Positions 50,470 to 60,347 of a DNA stretch of 64,000 bases are shown piece by piece (within the stretch, counting starts at the first letter, position 1; each line of letters begins with the position of its first letter). The notes below the pieces were generated by a model, which ran no database searches, was not told the DNA's origin, and worked only from the letters and a program-made list of their open reading frames with translations. The stretch lies in contig JACKEJ010000009.1 of assembly GCA_020633055.1 (NCBI GenBank), positions 1 through 64,000 on the forward strand, in the 5' to 3' direction. The position numbers and the translations under genes were made by a program. This stretch comes from Sandaracinaceae bacterium. Its GTDB lineage: Bacteria > Myxococcota_A > Polyangia > Polyangiales > Houyiibacteriaceae.

Positions 50470-52344
50470 GTGCCATCAGTCCCTCCTCACCCGCCCGCCA
50501 CGCGCGGCACCCCCAAGACGTGGCGTGAGCGCTTGACGGCGCTGGCCCACGTGCCGGCGTTCTTGCGCGAGGTGTTCCGCGTGCACCGGGGGCTGGCGCT
50601 CACCAGCGTGGGCGTGCGGCTGGTGCGCGCGCTGCTGCCCGTCGCCACCCTCTACGTGGGCAAGCTGATCATCGACGAGGTGCTGGCGCTGCTGGGGGGC
50701 GGGCCGCTGCCGGCCGAGCTGAGCGCTGCGCTGCTGAGCCCGCAGCTGCGGTCGCTGTGGGGCCTCCTGGCCGTCGAGCTGGGTCTGGCGGTGCTGGCCG
50801 ACGTGCTGGGCCGCGTGGTGTCGCTGGCCGACGCGCTCCTGTCCGAACAGTACAGCAACGCCATGGGCGCGCGCGTGATGGCGCACGCGGCCACGCTCGA
50901 CCTCGAGGACTTCGAGGACAGCGAGCTGCAGGACCAGCTGGACCGCGCGCGGCGCCAGACCATCGGGCGCACACCGCTGCTGGGGCAGCTGTTCGGTCAG
51001 GCGCAGGATGCCCTGACGGTGGTGTCGTTCGCCGTGGGCCTCGTCGCGTACGCGCCCTGGCTGATGGGGCTCCTGCTGCTGGCGCTGCTGCCCGCGTTCC
51101 TGGGCGAGGCGCACTTCAACGCGGAGAGCTACACGCTGGACTACCGGCGCACACCAGAGCGACGCGAGCTGGACTACGTGCGTCAGACCGGGGCCAGCAC
51201 CGAGACCGCCAAGGAGGTGAAGATCCTCGGGCTGCACGCGTTCCTCATCGCCCGCTTCGAGGCGCTGGCGGCGCGCATCTACGCGCAGAACCGAGCGCTG
51301 TCGCTGCGCCGCGCGGGGTGGGGCAGCCTGCTCACGGCGGTCGGCACGCTGGGCTACTACGCGGCCTACGGGGTCATCACGTGGCGCACGCTGCGCGGGG
51401 ACTTCAGCGTGGGCGACCTGACGTTCCTTGCCGCGTCGTTCCGGCGCCTGCGCACGCTGCTCGAGGGGCTGCTGAGCGGCTTCTCGTCGCTCGCCGGGCA
51501 GGCGCTGTATCTCGGCGACCTGTTCTCGTTCTTCGAGGTGCGCCCGGAGATCCTCTCGCCGTCCGACGCGCTCCCCTTCCCTTCGCCCATGCGGAGCGGC
51601 TTCCGCTTCGAGGACGTGGGCTTCCGCTATCCGGGCGCGGAGCGCTGGGCCGTGCGCCACCTGAGCTTCGAGCTCCCCGCGGGGCAGGTGCTGGCGCTGG
51701 TCGGGGAGAACGGGGCGGGCAAGACCACCATCGTCAAGCTGCTCGCGCGCCTCTACGAGCCCAGCGAGGGGCGCATCACCCTCGACAGCCACGACCTGCG
51801 CGAGTACGACCTCGACGAGCTGCGCGCGCACATCGGCGTCATCTTCCAGGACTTCGTGCGCTACCACCTCAGCGCGGGTGAGAACATCGCCGTGGGCCGC
51901 ATCGATGCGCTGGAAGACCAGGCGCGCATCGAGCGCGCGGCGGAGCAGAGCTTGGCCGACGAGGTCATCGCCAAGCTGCCCCGCGGCTACGCGCAGGTGA
52001 TCGGCAAGCGCTTCAAGACGGGCGTCGAGCTGAGCGGCGGCGAGTGGCAGAAGGTCGCCATCGGGCGCGCCTACATGCGCGACGCGGACGTGCTCATCTT
52101 GGACGAGCCCACGGCCGCGCTGGACGCCCGCGCCGAGTACGAGGTGTTCCAGCGCTTCAAGCAGCTGAGCGCAAACACCACAGCGGTGATCATCTCGCAC
52201 CGCTTCTCGACGGTGCGCATGGCCGACCGCATCTTGGTGCTGAGCGGCGGGCAGGTGGAGGAGGAGGGCAGCCACGACGCGCTGCTGGCACGCGGCGGGC
52301 GCTACGCCGAGCTGTTCGAGCTGCAGGCGGCGGGCTACCGCTGA
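50470..52344 (+). CDS. ABC exporter, fused permease-ATPase
   Basis: A 624-residue half-transporter. The membrane domain (about 25-345) has six predicted helices; the ATPase domain has Walker A VGENGAGKTT, Q-loop GVIFQDF, signature LSGGEWQKVAIGRAYM, Walker B VLILDEP and switch HR in IISHRFS. It should act as a homodimer or with a partner to export lipid, peptide or drug. Orientation is away from the decayed ABC genes, and it is itself intact. The GTG start is the first in frame after upstream stops. The substrate is not predictable. Confidence 0.9.
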   Translation: MPSVPPHPPATRGTPKTWRERLTALAHVPAFLREVFRVHRGLALTSVGVRLVRALLPVATLYVGKLIIDEVLALLGGGPLPAELSAALLSPQLRSLWGLLAVELGLAVLADVLGRVVSLADALLSEQYSNAMGARVMAHAATLDLEDFEDSELQDQLDRARRQTIGRTPLLGQLFGQAQDALTVVSFAVGLVAYAPWLMGLLLLALLPAFLGEAHFNAESYTLDYRRTPERRELDYVRQTGASTETAKEVKILGLHAFLIARFEALAARIYAQNRALSLRRAGWGSLLTAVGTLGYYAAYGVITWRTLRGDFSVGDLTFLAASFRRLRTLLEGLLSGFSSLAGQALYLGDLFSFFEVRPEILSPSDALPFPSPMRSGFRFEDVGFRYPGAERWAVRHLSFELPAGQVLALVGENGAGKTTIVKLLARLYEPSEGRITLDSHDLREYDLDELRAHIGVIFQDFVRYHLSAGENIAVGRIDALEDQARIERAAEQSLADEVIAKLPRGYAQVIGKRFKTGVELSGGEWQKVAIGRAYMRDADVLILDEPTAALDARAEYEVFQRFKQLSANTTAVIISHRFSTVRMADRILVLSGGQVEEEGSHDALLARGGRYAELFELQAAGYR

Positions 52345-52511
52345 GCCGTCACTGAGTTTGCGCGGCCCGCATCTGGGTCATCACGCCGACGGCGGCGGGC
52401 TCCGCGCGGCACGCGGACAGTCCGTGAAGGCCGTGCGGTGCCGGCCGGGAGAGCGGGCGGTGCACCCAAGGGTCCGCAGGGTGCGGGTTCCCTCTGGTTC
52501 AGGAGACTCGA

Positions 52512-53927
52512 ATGACGGTTGGACAGGGATGGTTGTCCCGCGGCGCCCGCGGGGCCTTCATGTGTTGCGCGCTGCTCGCGGGGGCGGTGCTGTGCCCACG
52601 AGACGCCGATGCGTTCTGCGGGTTCTACGTTGCGGGGTCTGGCGCGCAGCTGCAGAACAGCGGCACGCACGTGGTGCTGATGCGCATCGGGACGCTGACC
52701 GTCCTCTCCATGCAGAACGACTACAGCGGCCCCCCAGCGGACTTCGCCATGGTCGTGCCCGTGCCCGTGGTGCTGCAGGCAGACGACGTGCGGACACTGC
52801 CGCGTGATGTGTTCGACCGCGTCAACGCGCTCTCCGCCCCGCGGCTGGTCGAGTACTGGGAGCAGGACCCGTGCGCCTCCGCAACCACGGCCCACACGTC
52901 GTCCATGTCGCACTCGATCGACGACCTCCTCGGGCGCGCGGTGGCGCCCCAGCCCGTGCAGGTCCACGCGCGCTTCGCGGTGGGGGAGTACGACGTCGTC
53001 GTGCTGGGGGCCGGCGACTCGGCCGCGCTCGAGCAGTGGCTACGCGCTCACGGCTATCGCATCCCCGACGGCGCGGCAGCCATCCTGCGTCCCTACGTCC
53101 AGCAAGGGATGAAGTTCTTCGTGGCCAAGGTGGATGCCTCGCGCGTGCGGTTCGTGGGTGGGCGCGCCGTGCTCTCCCCGCTCCGTATCGCCTACGCCAG
53201 CCAGGGGTTCAGCCTGCCCGTGCGCCTGGGACTCCTGAACTCGAGCGGCGAGCAGGACCTCATCGTGCACATCCTCGCGGAGAGTCGCCGCTACGAGGTC
53301 GCCAACTACCCGAACGTGACGATCCCGACCAACCTCGAGGTACAGGACCGCACGCGCAGCGCGTTCGGGAGCTTCTACGAAGCGCTGTTTCGCGAGACAC
53401 TGGCTGCTTCCCCGGGCGCCGTGGTGACCGAGTACGCGTGGTCGGCGGGCTCGTGCGACCCTTGCCCGGGCGGCGTGATGGGGCTCTCGTCCAGCGACCT
53501 CCAGACGCTGGGCATGGACGTCCTGGGGCCAAGCTACAACCTGTCGGCCTATCAGAGTCGTGTGGTGTTGACGCGGCTGCACCACCGGTACGCCCCGACG
53601 GTCCTCGGCGAGGATCTCGTCTTCCGCGTGGGGCTGCCCATCCAGGGAGGTCGCGAGGACACACCGGGGAACGGCGCGTCCGTCGGAGGCGTGAACGCGT
53701 TCCAAGCGCGCTACATCATCCGGCACCCCTACGGCGGGCGCATCGCGTGCGACAACCCGCGCAGGAACATGTGGGGACCCCCACCCTCCCGAGGATGGGG
53801 GGCGGCCACACCCGTCGTGCCACCGGGCCTCGGCGCGGAGCGTCCAGCGGCGGCGGCGTCATCGCACTCGTTTCGCGGGTCGGGCACGCCGTGGAGGACG
53901 GCTCGACACGCACGCGCCAGGCCGTGA
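52512..53927 (+). CDS. DUF2330 family secreted protein
   Basis: A 471-residue exported protein with a signal peptide ending near RDADAFCGFYV. The DUF2330 pattern is seen at FCGFYVAGSGAQLQNSGTHV, DFAMVVPVPVVLQADDVRTL, MKFFVAKVD and SPLRIAYASQGFSLPVRLG. Cysteines at FCGF and CDPCPGG are typical. Function is unknown; the family is common in myxobacteria and other deltaproteobacteria-derived phyla. AGGAGA five bases before the ATG supports the start. The C-terminal 60 residues are low-complexity. Confidence 0.82.
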   Translation: MTVGQGWLSRGARGAFMCCALLAGAVLCPRDADAFCGFYVAGSGAQLQNSGTHVVLMRIGTLTVLSMQNDYSGPPADFAMVVPVPVVLQADDVRTLPRDVFDRVNALSAPRLVEYWEQDPCASATTAHTSSMSHSIDDLLGRAVAPQPVQVHARFAVGEYDVVVLGAGDSAALEQWLRAHGYRIPDGAAAILRPYVQQGMKFFVAKVDASRVRFVGGRAVLSPLRIAYASQGFSLPVRLGLLNSSGEQDLIVHILAESRRYEVANYPNVTIPTNLEVQDRTRSAFGSFYEALFRETLAASPGAVVTEYAWSAGSCDPCPGGVMGLSSSDLQTLGMDVLGPSYNLSAYQSRVVLTRLHHRYAPTVLGEDLVFRVGLPIQGGREDTPGNGASVGGVNAFQARYIIRHPYGGRIACDNPRRNMWGPPPSRGWGAATPVVPPGLGAERPAAAASSHSFRGSGTPWRTARHARARP

Positions 53928-54026
53928 GCTCCACGGCGGAGGCGGCTGGCGCTCCCCGTCGCGTAGCCTGTGCACTGGCACGCTGGCGCGCGACCACTTC
54001 GCACTCCCGGCACCAACTCGTCGTGG

Positions 54027-55142
54027 TCAGCGCGCCGGCAACGAGCTCGGAAGCACACGAGCATCGGCGCTCTGCACGGCGCCGTACCTGCCGGCCTTCG
54101 GTCGCCACCACGAGAAGAAAGGCGCCTGGTCGCTGCTGTGGATGCACAGGCTCCCTGCGACGCTTCCCCGCGCGACGCGCGCATCGGCGTGCAGAGGCTG
54201 GAGGACGCTGGTCTCGAGGAAGGCGCGCACGTCCGTGCCGACGACCGTCCGCGGGATCCACACGCCGGTGCGGGTCTCGAGCTCGGCGATGCCCGGGGAG
54301 CGCGTGACGTCGCCCGCGCGGAAGTCGAGGGCGGACAGGTAGCGTCCTCGGTGCTCGTGGAAGCGCGTCCGTCCGGTCTTCACGAACTCGAACCCAAAGC
54401 CCGTAATGCCCACCACGACAGGCGCCTCGTCGCGTACGCGGACACGGCGGCTCGCGCGGCGTCCATCGCGGAGGCGCGCCGAGCCCTCCGTCTCGGTCCG
54501 TACCCGCGTCGCAGCGAGACCGTCAGCGGTGCTCCCCACGAGCGTGACGCCGACCTCGAGGTCGTAGTCGAGCGCTGCGTTCAGGGGCTTCTCCTCCAGG
54601 ACGGGAATGCCGCCGCGGGTCGGGGTCCAGCCGCGGACCACCTGCGTCTCGACGTCCACCTCGGCGTACCCGGGCGCGAGACGCACCTCGCCGAGGCGGA
54701 CCTGCAACGAAACAGGCCAGAACCCATTCGAGTTGCAGGGCTGCCCGTCGGGCTGGTGCGCGTCGCAGCAGCGCGTGTCGAGGCGCACGCCACGCAGGAG
54801 CGCCTCCACTCGCTCGATCCCCTGCTGCGGCGGTAGCTCGAAGCGGACGGTCTCGGACCGGCTGGACGTCGCGAGCGGGACGACGCCGCGCGTCTCGATC
54901 GCGTCGCGCCACGTCAGCTGGACGTCGGCGTGGTCCACATGCAGGTCGGGAGCCTCCACGCGCGCCCACAGGCCCACGGGCCGCATGTAGTTGCCGTCGA
55001 CGCCCGTCGACTGCGCGAACGAGAAGCGACCATCCGGGGCGATGTGGGAGTGAAGTCGCGAGATGCGGTGCGGGAGGCGGACGCCGAGCACCTCTCGGAG
55101 CCACTCGTGGCGAAAGCCTTGCCAGACATAGGTCGAAGCCAT
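54027..55142 (-). CDS. Hypothetical protein
   Basis: A 371-residue protein that I do not recognise. It has no clear signal peptide or membrane helix, a beta-rich composition and few cysteines apart from CCDAHQPDGQPC near residue 130. The ATG at 55142 begins MASTYVWQGFRHEWLREVLG; it diverges from the AarF-like gene, with 66 bases between them. Conserved-looking patches are LPHRISRLHSHIAPDG and GITGFGFEFVKTGRTRFHEH, and the length suggests a real gene. Confidence 0.6.
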   Translation of the reverse strand: MASTYVWQGFRHEWLREVLGVRLPHRISRLHSHIAPDGRFSFAQSTGVDGNYMRPVGLWARVEAPDLHVDHADVQLTWRDAIETRGVVPLATSSRSETVRFELPPQQGIERVEALLRGVRLDTRCCDAHQPDGQPCNSNGFWPVSLQVRLGEVRLAPGYAEVDVETQVVRGWTPTRGGIPVLEEKPLNAALDYDLEVGVTLVGSTADGLAATRVRTETEGSARLRDGRRASRRVRVRDEAPVVVGITGFGFEFVKTGRTRFHEHRGRYLSALDFRAGDVTRSPGIAELETRTGVWIPRTVVGTDVRAFLETSVLQPLHADARVARGSVAGSLCIHSSDQAPFFSWWRPKAGRYGAVQSADARVLPSSLPAR

Positions 55143-55208
55143 GGCGCGCAGGGTAGCCCAGACGCACGGTTGCGAGCTCGTAACCGTGCGCGATACCCTC
55201 GCGGCCCG

Positions 55209-57629
55209 ATGACGTTGGGGTCCGAACCTGCCTTCTCGCTGCGCGCCTACGAGGACGCGGTCGCCCGTGGACAGGCTGCCGACGCGACGCTGGAGGTGGT
55301 GGTGCGTTGCCTCGCCAGCTTGCGCGTGGCGGAGGAGCGTACGACGGTCGAACGGTTGCAGCGGCAGGCCGTGCACGCTCTCGAAGCGCGTGGCGTGCGC
55401 CCGCGGCGCTCGCGTGCCGGACGCGTCTATGTCGACGTGCACCGCGCTGCGGCGGACGCGGCGACGCGCCGGGGCGATGCCTTCGCTCGCGCTTGGTGCG
55501 AGCTGCTGGCCCTGGACTGCGAGGCGGACGTCGGAGAGCCCGATGCGCGCGTCCTCGCGGCCGCCAGCGATGCCCTGTGCGCCGACCTCTGGTCGGTCCG
55601 TGAGCCTGCGCCGCCCCTAGCGGCAGCGACGTCCCGCGCAACGAACGATGGGAGCCTGTCGCGGCGCCCACCGCCCGCCGCTTCCGACCTGCGCGCCCTC
55701 CGCTTGTCAGGCGCGCAGTTCGAGGTGCTGGCGGCCGTCGAAGGCGAGGCTACCCGGACCGGTCTGGATGCGGAGGATGTGGCATGGCAGGGGGCGTGCG
55801 CCCGGATGCACCTTTGCGCCGACACCGCACCCGTCCGCGAGCACCTCACGCGCTGGGAGGCCGCGCTCGCCGCTGCACCCGAGGTCTTTCAAGACCGACG
55901 TGCGTGGGTGGCGCTCTACGCGCACTCGGAACCGAAGAAGTTCGCGGCGGAGCGCACCGCCGAGTGGCTCCCGGAGCGACGTACGGGTTTGGTCACGGAG
56001 GCCGTCGAGCAGTTGGGGGCGCTGCGGGAGGTGGACACGCCCATGCACCTCCGCTTGCTCGACGGGGGCCAGGCGCTGAGCGCCTTGGCGGACAAGGTGC
56101 GGCCACTCGAACTGCAGCTGGCGTTCCTCTCCGGCATGGCGCGTTGGCTGGTGCAGGCCAAGCGCCCTACGTTCGTGCGGGTCGTACTCGACGCCTATCG
56201 CCGGCTCTCGAGGCGCGCGAGCAGGGGCGCCTGCGAGGACGTACTGGGCTTCATCGCCGACATCGACGCGGGCGTGTGGTCACGGGCGGCCGACCCGGTG
56301 ATCGTGAGAACGGGGGGCAGCCGTGGGGCGCGCGTGCGGCTCACCACCAGCATGGTGGCGGACCTCATCGCACAGCTCGGCGTCAGCCGCACGCGGCAAC
56401 TCTTCGAGCCAGCCGACCGCACGAAGCGCCTGCGGGCTCTCGAGCGCAGCGCGCTCACGCGGGCCGCGGTCCGCCAGCTGGACAGCCTCAAGGGTCCGCT
56501 GATGAAGGTCGCCCAGCACCTCAGCTACGCGGGCTGGGACACCGACCCCGAGACGGACCGGCAGCTCGCCGCGCTGCGCGACCACAGCGCGCCCGTGCCC
56601 ACGGCGGACATCCGAGCGGCCCTGCGCGCGGAGCTCGGACTGCGCGCCAAGCGCTTGATCGACACGCTCTCGGAGCGGCCGCTCGGCGTGGGCAGCATTG
56701 GGCAGGTGCATGGTGCGCAGCTGCCGGATGGCACCGAGGTCGCGGTGAAGGTGCGCTTCCCCGGGATCCGCGCCGCCATCCACAGCGACCTGGCCGTGCT
56801 CGGTCTCCTCGTGCCCGTGGCGCACATCCTGCGTCCGAAGGTGCGCTGGCGCGCCGTGCTCGACGAGCTCAGGAGCACGCTTCTTTCGGAGTGTGACTAC
56901 CAGCGCGAGGCGGTCGTCCAGGCAGCGTTTCTGCGGCACTTCGCGGCCGACCCGGTCATCCGCGTGCCGCGCGTGTTCCCCGACTGGTGCTCGGATGGCG
57001 TGCTGACCACCGAGCGGGTGTACGGGACGTCGCTCGCGTCGTTCGCGGAAGACGCGCCTTACACCGAGCGCAGCGACGTCGCCCAAGCGCTGCTCCGCTT
57101 GTTGTTCGGGTTCGTGGACGACGAGTACACCTTCTGCGATCCCCACCCGGGCAACTTCCTTGTGACGGACGAGCACCTCGTGGTGCTCGACTTCGGCTGC
57201 GTTCAGCGCTGGGACCCCGAGCATCGCCTACGCTGGGTGCGCCTCGGGCGCGCCATGATGGAGGCGGACGAGGCCGGCATGCGGCGCGGCATCCGCGAGC
57301 TCGGCTTCCCGGTGGACCCCGACCACTTCGACTACGAGGAGTACGTCCAGCGCTTCCACACCAGCTTCTACACGAGCGCCGCGGACGAGGGGGGTGTGCC
57401 CATGCTCTCGGCCAGCGTGGTCAGCCAGCAGCTGGCGGACTTCCTCTCTCGCAAGAGCGTCAACTACCACAACCTGCAGATGCCCCCCGAGCTCGTGTTC
57501 GGGCTGCGCGCCTACTACGGGACGATGTACGTGCTCGCCCTGCTGCGCACCGGAGTCGACTCGTCCTCCGAGTCGTTCCGGGCCGCGGTGGAGGCCACCG
57601 TCGCGGCCGCCGAGGCGCGGGCGAGCTGA
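55209..57629 (+). CDS. Long AarF/UbiB (ABC1) atypical kinase-like protein
   Basis: An 806-residue protein. The C-terminal half (about 380-800) is the AarF/UbiB family domain: LKGPLMKVAQ in place of KxGQ (about 427), GVGSIGQVHGAQLPDG in place of the AAAS loop (about 495), VAVKV with the ATP lysine, SECDYQREA, CDPHPGNFLV (about 644) and VLDFGC (about 660). Family members assist quinone biosynthesis or lipid handling by an atypical ATPase activity. The first 380 residues have no domain that I recognise and roughly double the usual length. Both nucleotide-loop motifs deviate, so activity may be altered. Confidence 0.82.
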   Translation: MTLGSEPAFSLRAYEDAVARGQAADATLEVVVRCLASLRVAEERTTVERLQRQAVHALEARGVRPRRSRAGRVYVDVHRAAADAATRRGDAFARAWCELLALDCEADVGEPDARVLAAASDALCADLWSVREPAPPLAAATSRATNDGSLSRRPPPAASDLRALRLSGAQFEVLAAVEGEATRTGLDAEDVAWQGACARMHLCADTAPVREHLTRWEAALAAAPEVFQDRRAWVALYAHSEPKKFAAERTAEWLPERRTGLVTEAVEQLGALREVDTPMHLRLLDGGQALSALADKVRPLELQLAFLSGMARWLVQAKRPTFVRVVLDAYRRLSRRASRGACEDVLGFIADIDAGVWSRAADPVIVRTGGSRGARVRLTTSMVADLIAQLGVSRTRQLFEPADRTKRLRALERSALTRAAVRQLDSLKGPLMKVAQHLSYAGWDTDPETDRQLAALRDHSAPVPTADIRAALRAELGLRAKRLIDTLSERPLGVGSIGQVHGAQLPDGTEVAVKVRFPGIRAAIHSDLAVLGLLVPVAHILRPKVRWRAVLDELRSTLLSECDYQREAVVQAAFLRHFAADPVIRVPRVFPDWCSDGVLTTERVYGTSLASFAEDAPYTERSDVAQALLRLLFGFVDDEYTFCDPHPGNFLVTDEHLVVLDFGCVQRWDPEHRLRWVRLGRAMMEADEAGMRRGIRELGFPVDPDHFDYEEYVQRFHTSFYTSAADEGGVPMLSASVVSQQLADFLSRKSVNYHNLQMPPELVFGLRAYYGTMYVLALLRTGVDSSSESFRAAVEATVAAAEARAS

Positions 57630-57660
57630 CCTCGGGGTCTCGCCCGCCCAACAGGTCAGC
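57625..57660. terminator. Stem-loop between convergent genes
   Basis: Perfect seven-base stem GCTGACC/GGTCAGC with a 22-base loop, overlapping both stop codons of two convergent genes. It could terminate both transcripts, but no T-run is present. Confidence 0.3.
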
Positions 57661-58921
57661 GGTTGCGCCGACGCGCGACTCCCACGCACAACGCGAGGCC
57701 CATGCACAGCAGCGCGGCGCTCGGGGCCTCACGCGTGGGGACCAGGGAGCAGCCGGCCCCACCCGACGTCGAGCCCATGCCCGTGTCCACGCCGGCGCCT
57801 GCATCGACAGGTGGTGTGCCCATGTCTCCAACGGGAGGCACGCCTGCGTCGGGGTCCACCGTCATCCCTGCGTCGGGGTCGCCCGTGCCCGCGTCCGGGT
57901 CCACCATCATGCCTGCGTCCACGACGCACGCCGCGCTGTCCACCGTGCCGTCGCAGTCGTCGTCCACGCCGTTGCACGTCTCTGCGGCAGCGGGGTTCAC
58001 CCCGTTCGTGGCGTCGTCGCAGTCCACCGTGGACCCGTCCCCTGCTCGAAGGCAGTAGCCGTCCGTGTCGGCGTCGCCGGTGGCGTCGTCGCCGATGCAC
58101 AGATCGGCGCTGTCGCACGAACCGTCCGCGTCGCTGTCGCCAGCAGCGTCCAGAGGGCACGTGTCGCAGCCATCGGGTGTGCCGTCCGAGTCGGTGTCCA
58201 CCGCGTCGTCGTGTCCCTCGCAGCGGTCCAGGCTGTCGCACACCGAGTCGTTGTCCATGTCCGGGGCGCCGTCGTCCACGCTCGTGTTGCAGTCGTTGTC
58301 GATGCCGTCGCAAACCTCCGTGGCGCCGGGGTAGCGGTTCGGGTCCGCATCGTCACAGTCCAGCGAGGCGGGGGAGCCGTCCCCGTCCGCGTCTTCTTCG
58401 CACGTGCTTCCGTTCCCCACGTAGCCCTCGTTGCACGCGCACACGAAGCCCACCTGGGCATCCATGCAGGTCGCGTTCGCGTCACAGTCGTTGAGCCCGC
58501 TGTCGGCGCACTCGTCCACGCACGCCACCGAACACACGGTGCAGGTCGCGGGGTCGTCGCGCTTCTGCTGGATGCATCCCGCGTGGCTGTTGCTCTGGTA
58601 GCAGAGCCCCTGGATCATCTCTTCGTGCAGGAGGGGACAGATCTCGGCGGGGAGGCAGCCCTCGAACTGCTGCTGGCACGCGTCGGACTGGCAGTTCGCG
58701 TCGTCTGGGTCGAGGCCGAACGCACACGCCATGCAGCTGTCGAGGAAGCTGTCGAACTGTGTGGCGCACTCGTCGCGACACAGCTGCAGCAGGCACGGGT
58801 CTTGGGCCCGAGCGAGCGACGGCAGCATGGCGCACGCGAGCATGGCGAGCACGAACGAATGGGCACCGTGCAACGTACGAAACGCACGGCGCGGCGACGG
58901 AGAGAGTAACTGGTTCATCAT
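57656..58921 (-). CDS. MopE/thrombospondin-3-type Ca-binding protein with MYXO-CTERM tail
   Basis: A 421-residue secreted protein. Signal peptide (to about residue 40, SLARAQ), a Cys-rich domain (about 42-160), an EGF-like segment (CACNEGYVGNGSTC), then Asp-rich calcium-binding repeats of the TSP3/MopE type (SLDCDDADPNRYPGATEVCDG; DTDSDGTPDGCDTCPLDAAG). A DAG-rich linker with repeats VDPDAG precedes the tail GGAGCSLVP, a hydrophobic segment and ARRRNR, a MYXO-CTERM-like surface-sorting signal. The first of two adjacent ATGs is used. It is the second protein in the window with this type of tail. Confidence 0.85.
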   Translation of the reverse strand: MMNQLLSPSPRRAFRTLHGAHSFVLAMLACAMLPSLARAQDPCLLQLCRDECATQFDSFLDSCMACAFGLDPDDANCQSDACQQQFEGCLPAEICPLLHEEMIQGLCYQSNSHAGCIQQKRDDPATCTVCSVACVDECADSGLNDCDANATCMDAQVGFVCACNEGYVGNGSTCEEDADGDGSPASLDCDDADPNRYPGATEVCDGIDNDCNTSVDDGAPDMDNDSVCDSLDRCEGHDDAVDTDSDGTPDGCDTCPLDAAGDSDADGSCDSADLCIGDDATGDADTDGYCLRAGDGSTVDCDDATNGVNPAAAETCNGVDDDCDGTVDSAACVVDAGMMVDPDAGTGDPDAGMTVDPDAGVPPVGDMGTPPVDAGAGVDTGMGSTSGGAGCSLVPTREAPSAALLCMGLALCVGVARRRNR

Positions 58922-59218
58922 CTCGTCGGACCTGGGGCTGGGGTGAGGGGAGCGCGCCTCCACACCACCTCCGAGGCGCCATTCCTCGATAGCATCGCGG
59001 TTTGCTCCGGTAAGGACGACTGACGTGCTACCCCTCCGACAGAGCATCCGAGCCCGCTCTCGCGTCCGCATTCGCGGTGCGACGCGTCCTCACCCGAAGT
59101 CGAGAATGTCGAACACGCAACACTTCCTCACCGCCGACGCGTCGCGCCGGAAACGCGCTCTCCCAGGGACCGCGGTGGGTCGCAACGCGAGCGTGCCCGC
59201 GGGCGGGGCGGCATCACC

Positions 59219-59518
59219 ATGACACACCTCGACGCACGCTCCGACGGGGAATCGGTGGTGTTCAGCGTGCGGGTCGCGCCCAGGGCCAGCCGCAACGCCG
59301 TGCTCGGTGTGCACGACGGCGCGCTCAAGGTCGCGCTCACGGCGCCGCCGGTAGATGGGGCCGCGAACGCGGAGCTCACGGCGTTCCTGGCCAAGGCCCT
59401 GGGGGTGGCCAAGCGCGACGTCACGCTGGAGCAGGGTCAGACCAGCCGGACCAAGCGCTTGCGCGTGCGTGGGGTTTCGGTCGATGCGCTGCACGCCCTC
59501 GTCGCTGAAGCACCATGA
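59219..59518 (+). CDS. yggU: YggU/DUF167 family protein
   Basis: A 99-residue protein matching DUF167 over its whole length: FSVRVAPRASRNAVLGVHDG, LKVALTAPPVDGAANAELTA and DVTLEQGQTSRTKRLRVRG. The fold is small alpha/beta. The function of this widely conserved family is still unclear. The ATG at 59219 gives the usual length. Confidence 0.9.
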   Translation: MTHLDARSDGESVVFSVRVAPRASRNAVLGVHDGALKVALTAPPVDGAANAELTAFLAKALGVAKRDVTLEQGQTSRTKRLRVRGVSVDALHALVAEAP

Positions 59519-59654
59519 GACATCGGACCACGGGGTCTTGCGCGTCCTGTCGCCCCCAGCGTCGGTGCCGTGTGACGGGAATGAGCGCACGCATCTCAGT
59601 CGTGCGTGCTAACCGTGACGAAAGTGGGGATGGCTGCTCCGTGATGCGTTGTCG

Positions 59655-60347
59655 CTAGATCGCGTCGACCAGCGCAACCGCCGGGTCGAGCACCACGACC
59701 CGCGCGGTGACTGGGCCGGGCTCACCGCGCAGCACCATGCCGCCATTCCCATCGGGGTCCAGCGTGCGCGCACTGCGACGAGCCCGCGCCGTGAAGTCGA
59801 GTGACAGGTGCTCGCCCGGGCGCGATGCGCGCAGCTGCCACTGCGGCGCGTCGATGTCCGTCTCGCGGCTGTGCGCCTCGTCGATGTCCCAACCACGCCG
59901 CACGACGAGTGCTCTCCATGCGGCGTAGTCCGCCGAGGGCAGCGCTGGCTCGGCGAGCGCGACGGCGAGCTCCTCGCGCGCTCTCTTCACGCTGAAGACC
60001 TGTGCCTTCAGTCGCCACCCGTGCGGTTCGACGACGCGTCGCGCGCTCGTCGCAGCCGACCAGCCGAGGCCCGTGTAGCGGTCCATCATGCCGTCGTCGT
60101 CCGCGCCGAACGCCGCGACGACGAGCCCCACGAGCTCGTCCTTGGCGACGCCGAAGTTGGCGACGGGCAAGGTGCGACCCTGCACCGTCAGCGCGGGATG
60201 CACCACGAAACGCACGGTCCAGCCAGCGGCCGTGATGCGCGCTTGGATCTCGGCCAGGCTCACCTCGGGAGCATAGCCGTCGTGATGTCCCAGGAGGAGT
60301 TCGATCGGCTGACCCACCAAGCGCGTTTCATGGACGCGGTACAGCAT
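59655..60347 (-). CDS. Hypothetical protein
   Basis: A 230-residue protein with no signal peptide or membrane helix. Patches such as IQARITAAGWTVRFVVHPAL and AWRALVVRRGWDIDEAHSRE look like a folded alpha/beta domain, but I do not recognise the family. I used the ATG at 60347 (MLYRVHETRL); the open frame extends to a TTG at 60434 but lacks a better start. It is convergent with YggU. Confidence 0.55.
   Translation of the reverse strand: MLYRVHETRLVGQPIELLLGHHDGYAPEVSLAEIQARITAAGWTVRFVVHPALTVQGRTLPVANFGVAKDELVGLVVAAFGADDDGMMDRYTGLGWSAATSARRVVEPHGWRLKAQVFSVKRAREELAVALAEPALPSADYAAWRALVVRRGWDIDEAHSRETDIDAPQWQLRASRPGEHLSLDFTARARRSARTLDPDGNGGMVLRGEPGPVTARVVVLDPAVALVDAI

Noticed and set aside
54930..55208. 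N-terminal extension of the AarF-like gene into the upstream region
   Set aside because: The added residues lack any domain and would overlap the divergent hypothetical gene; the ATG at 55209 fits better.
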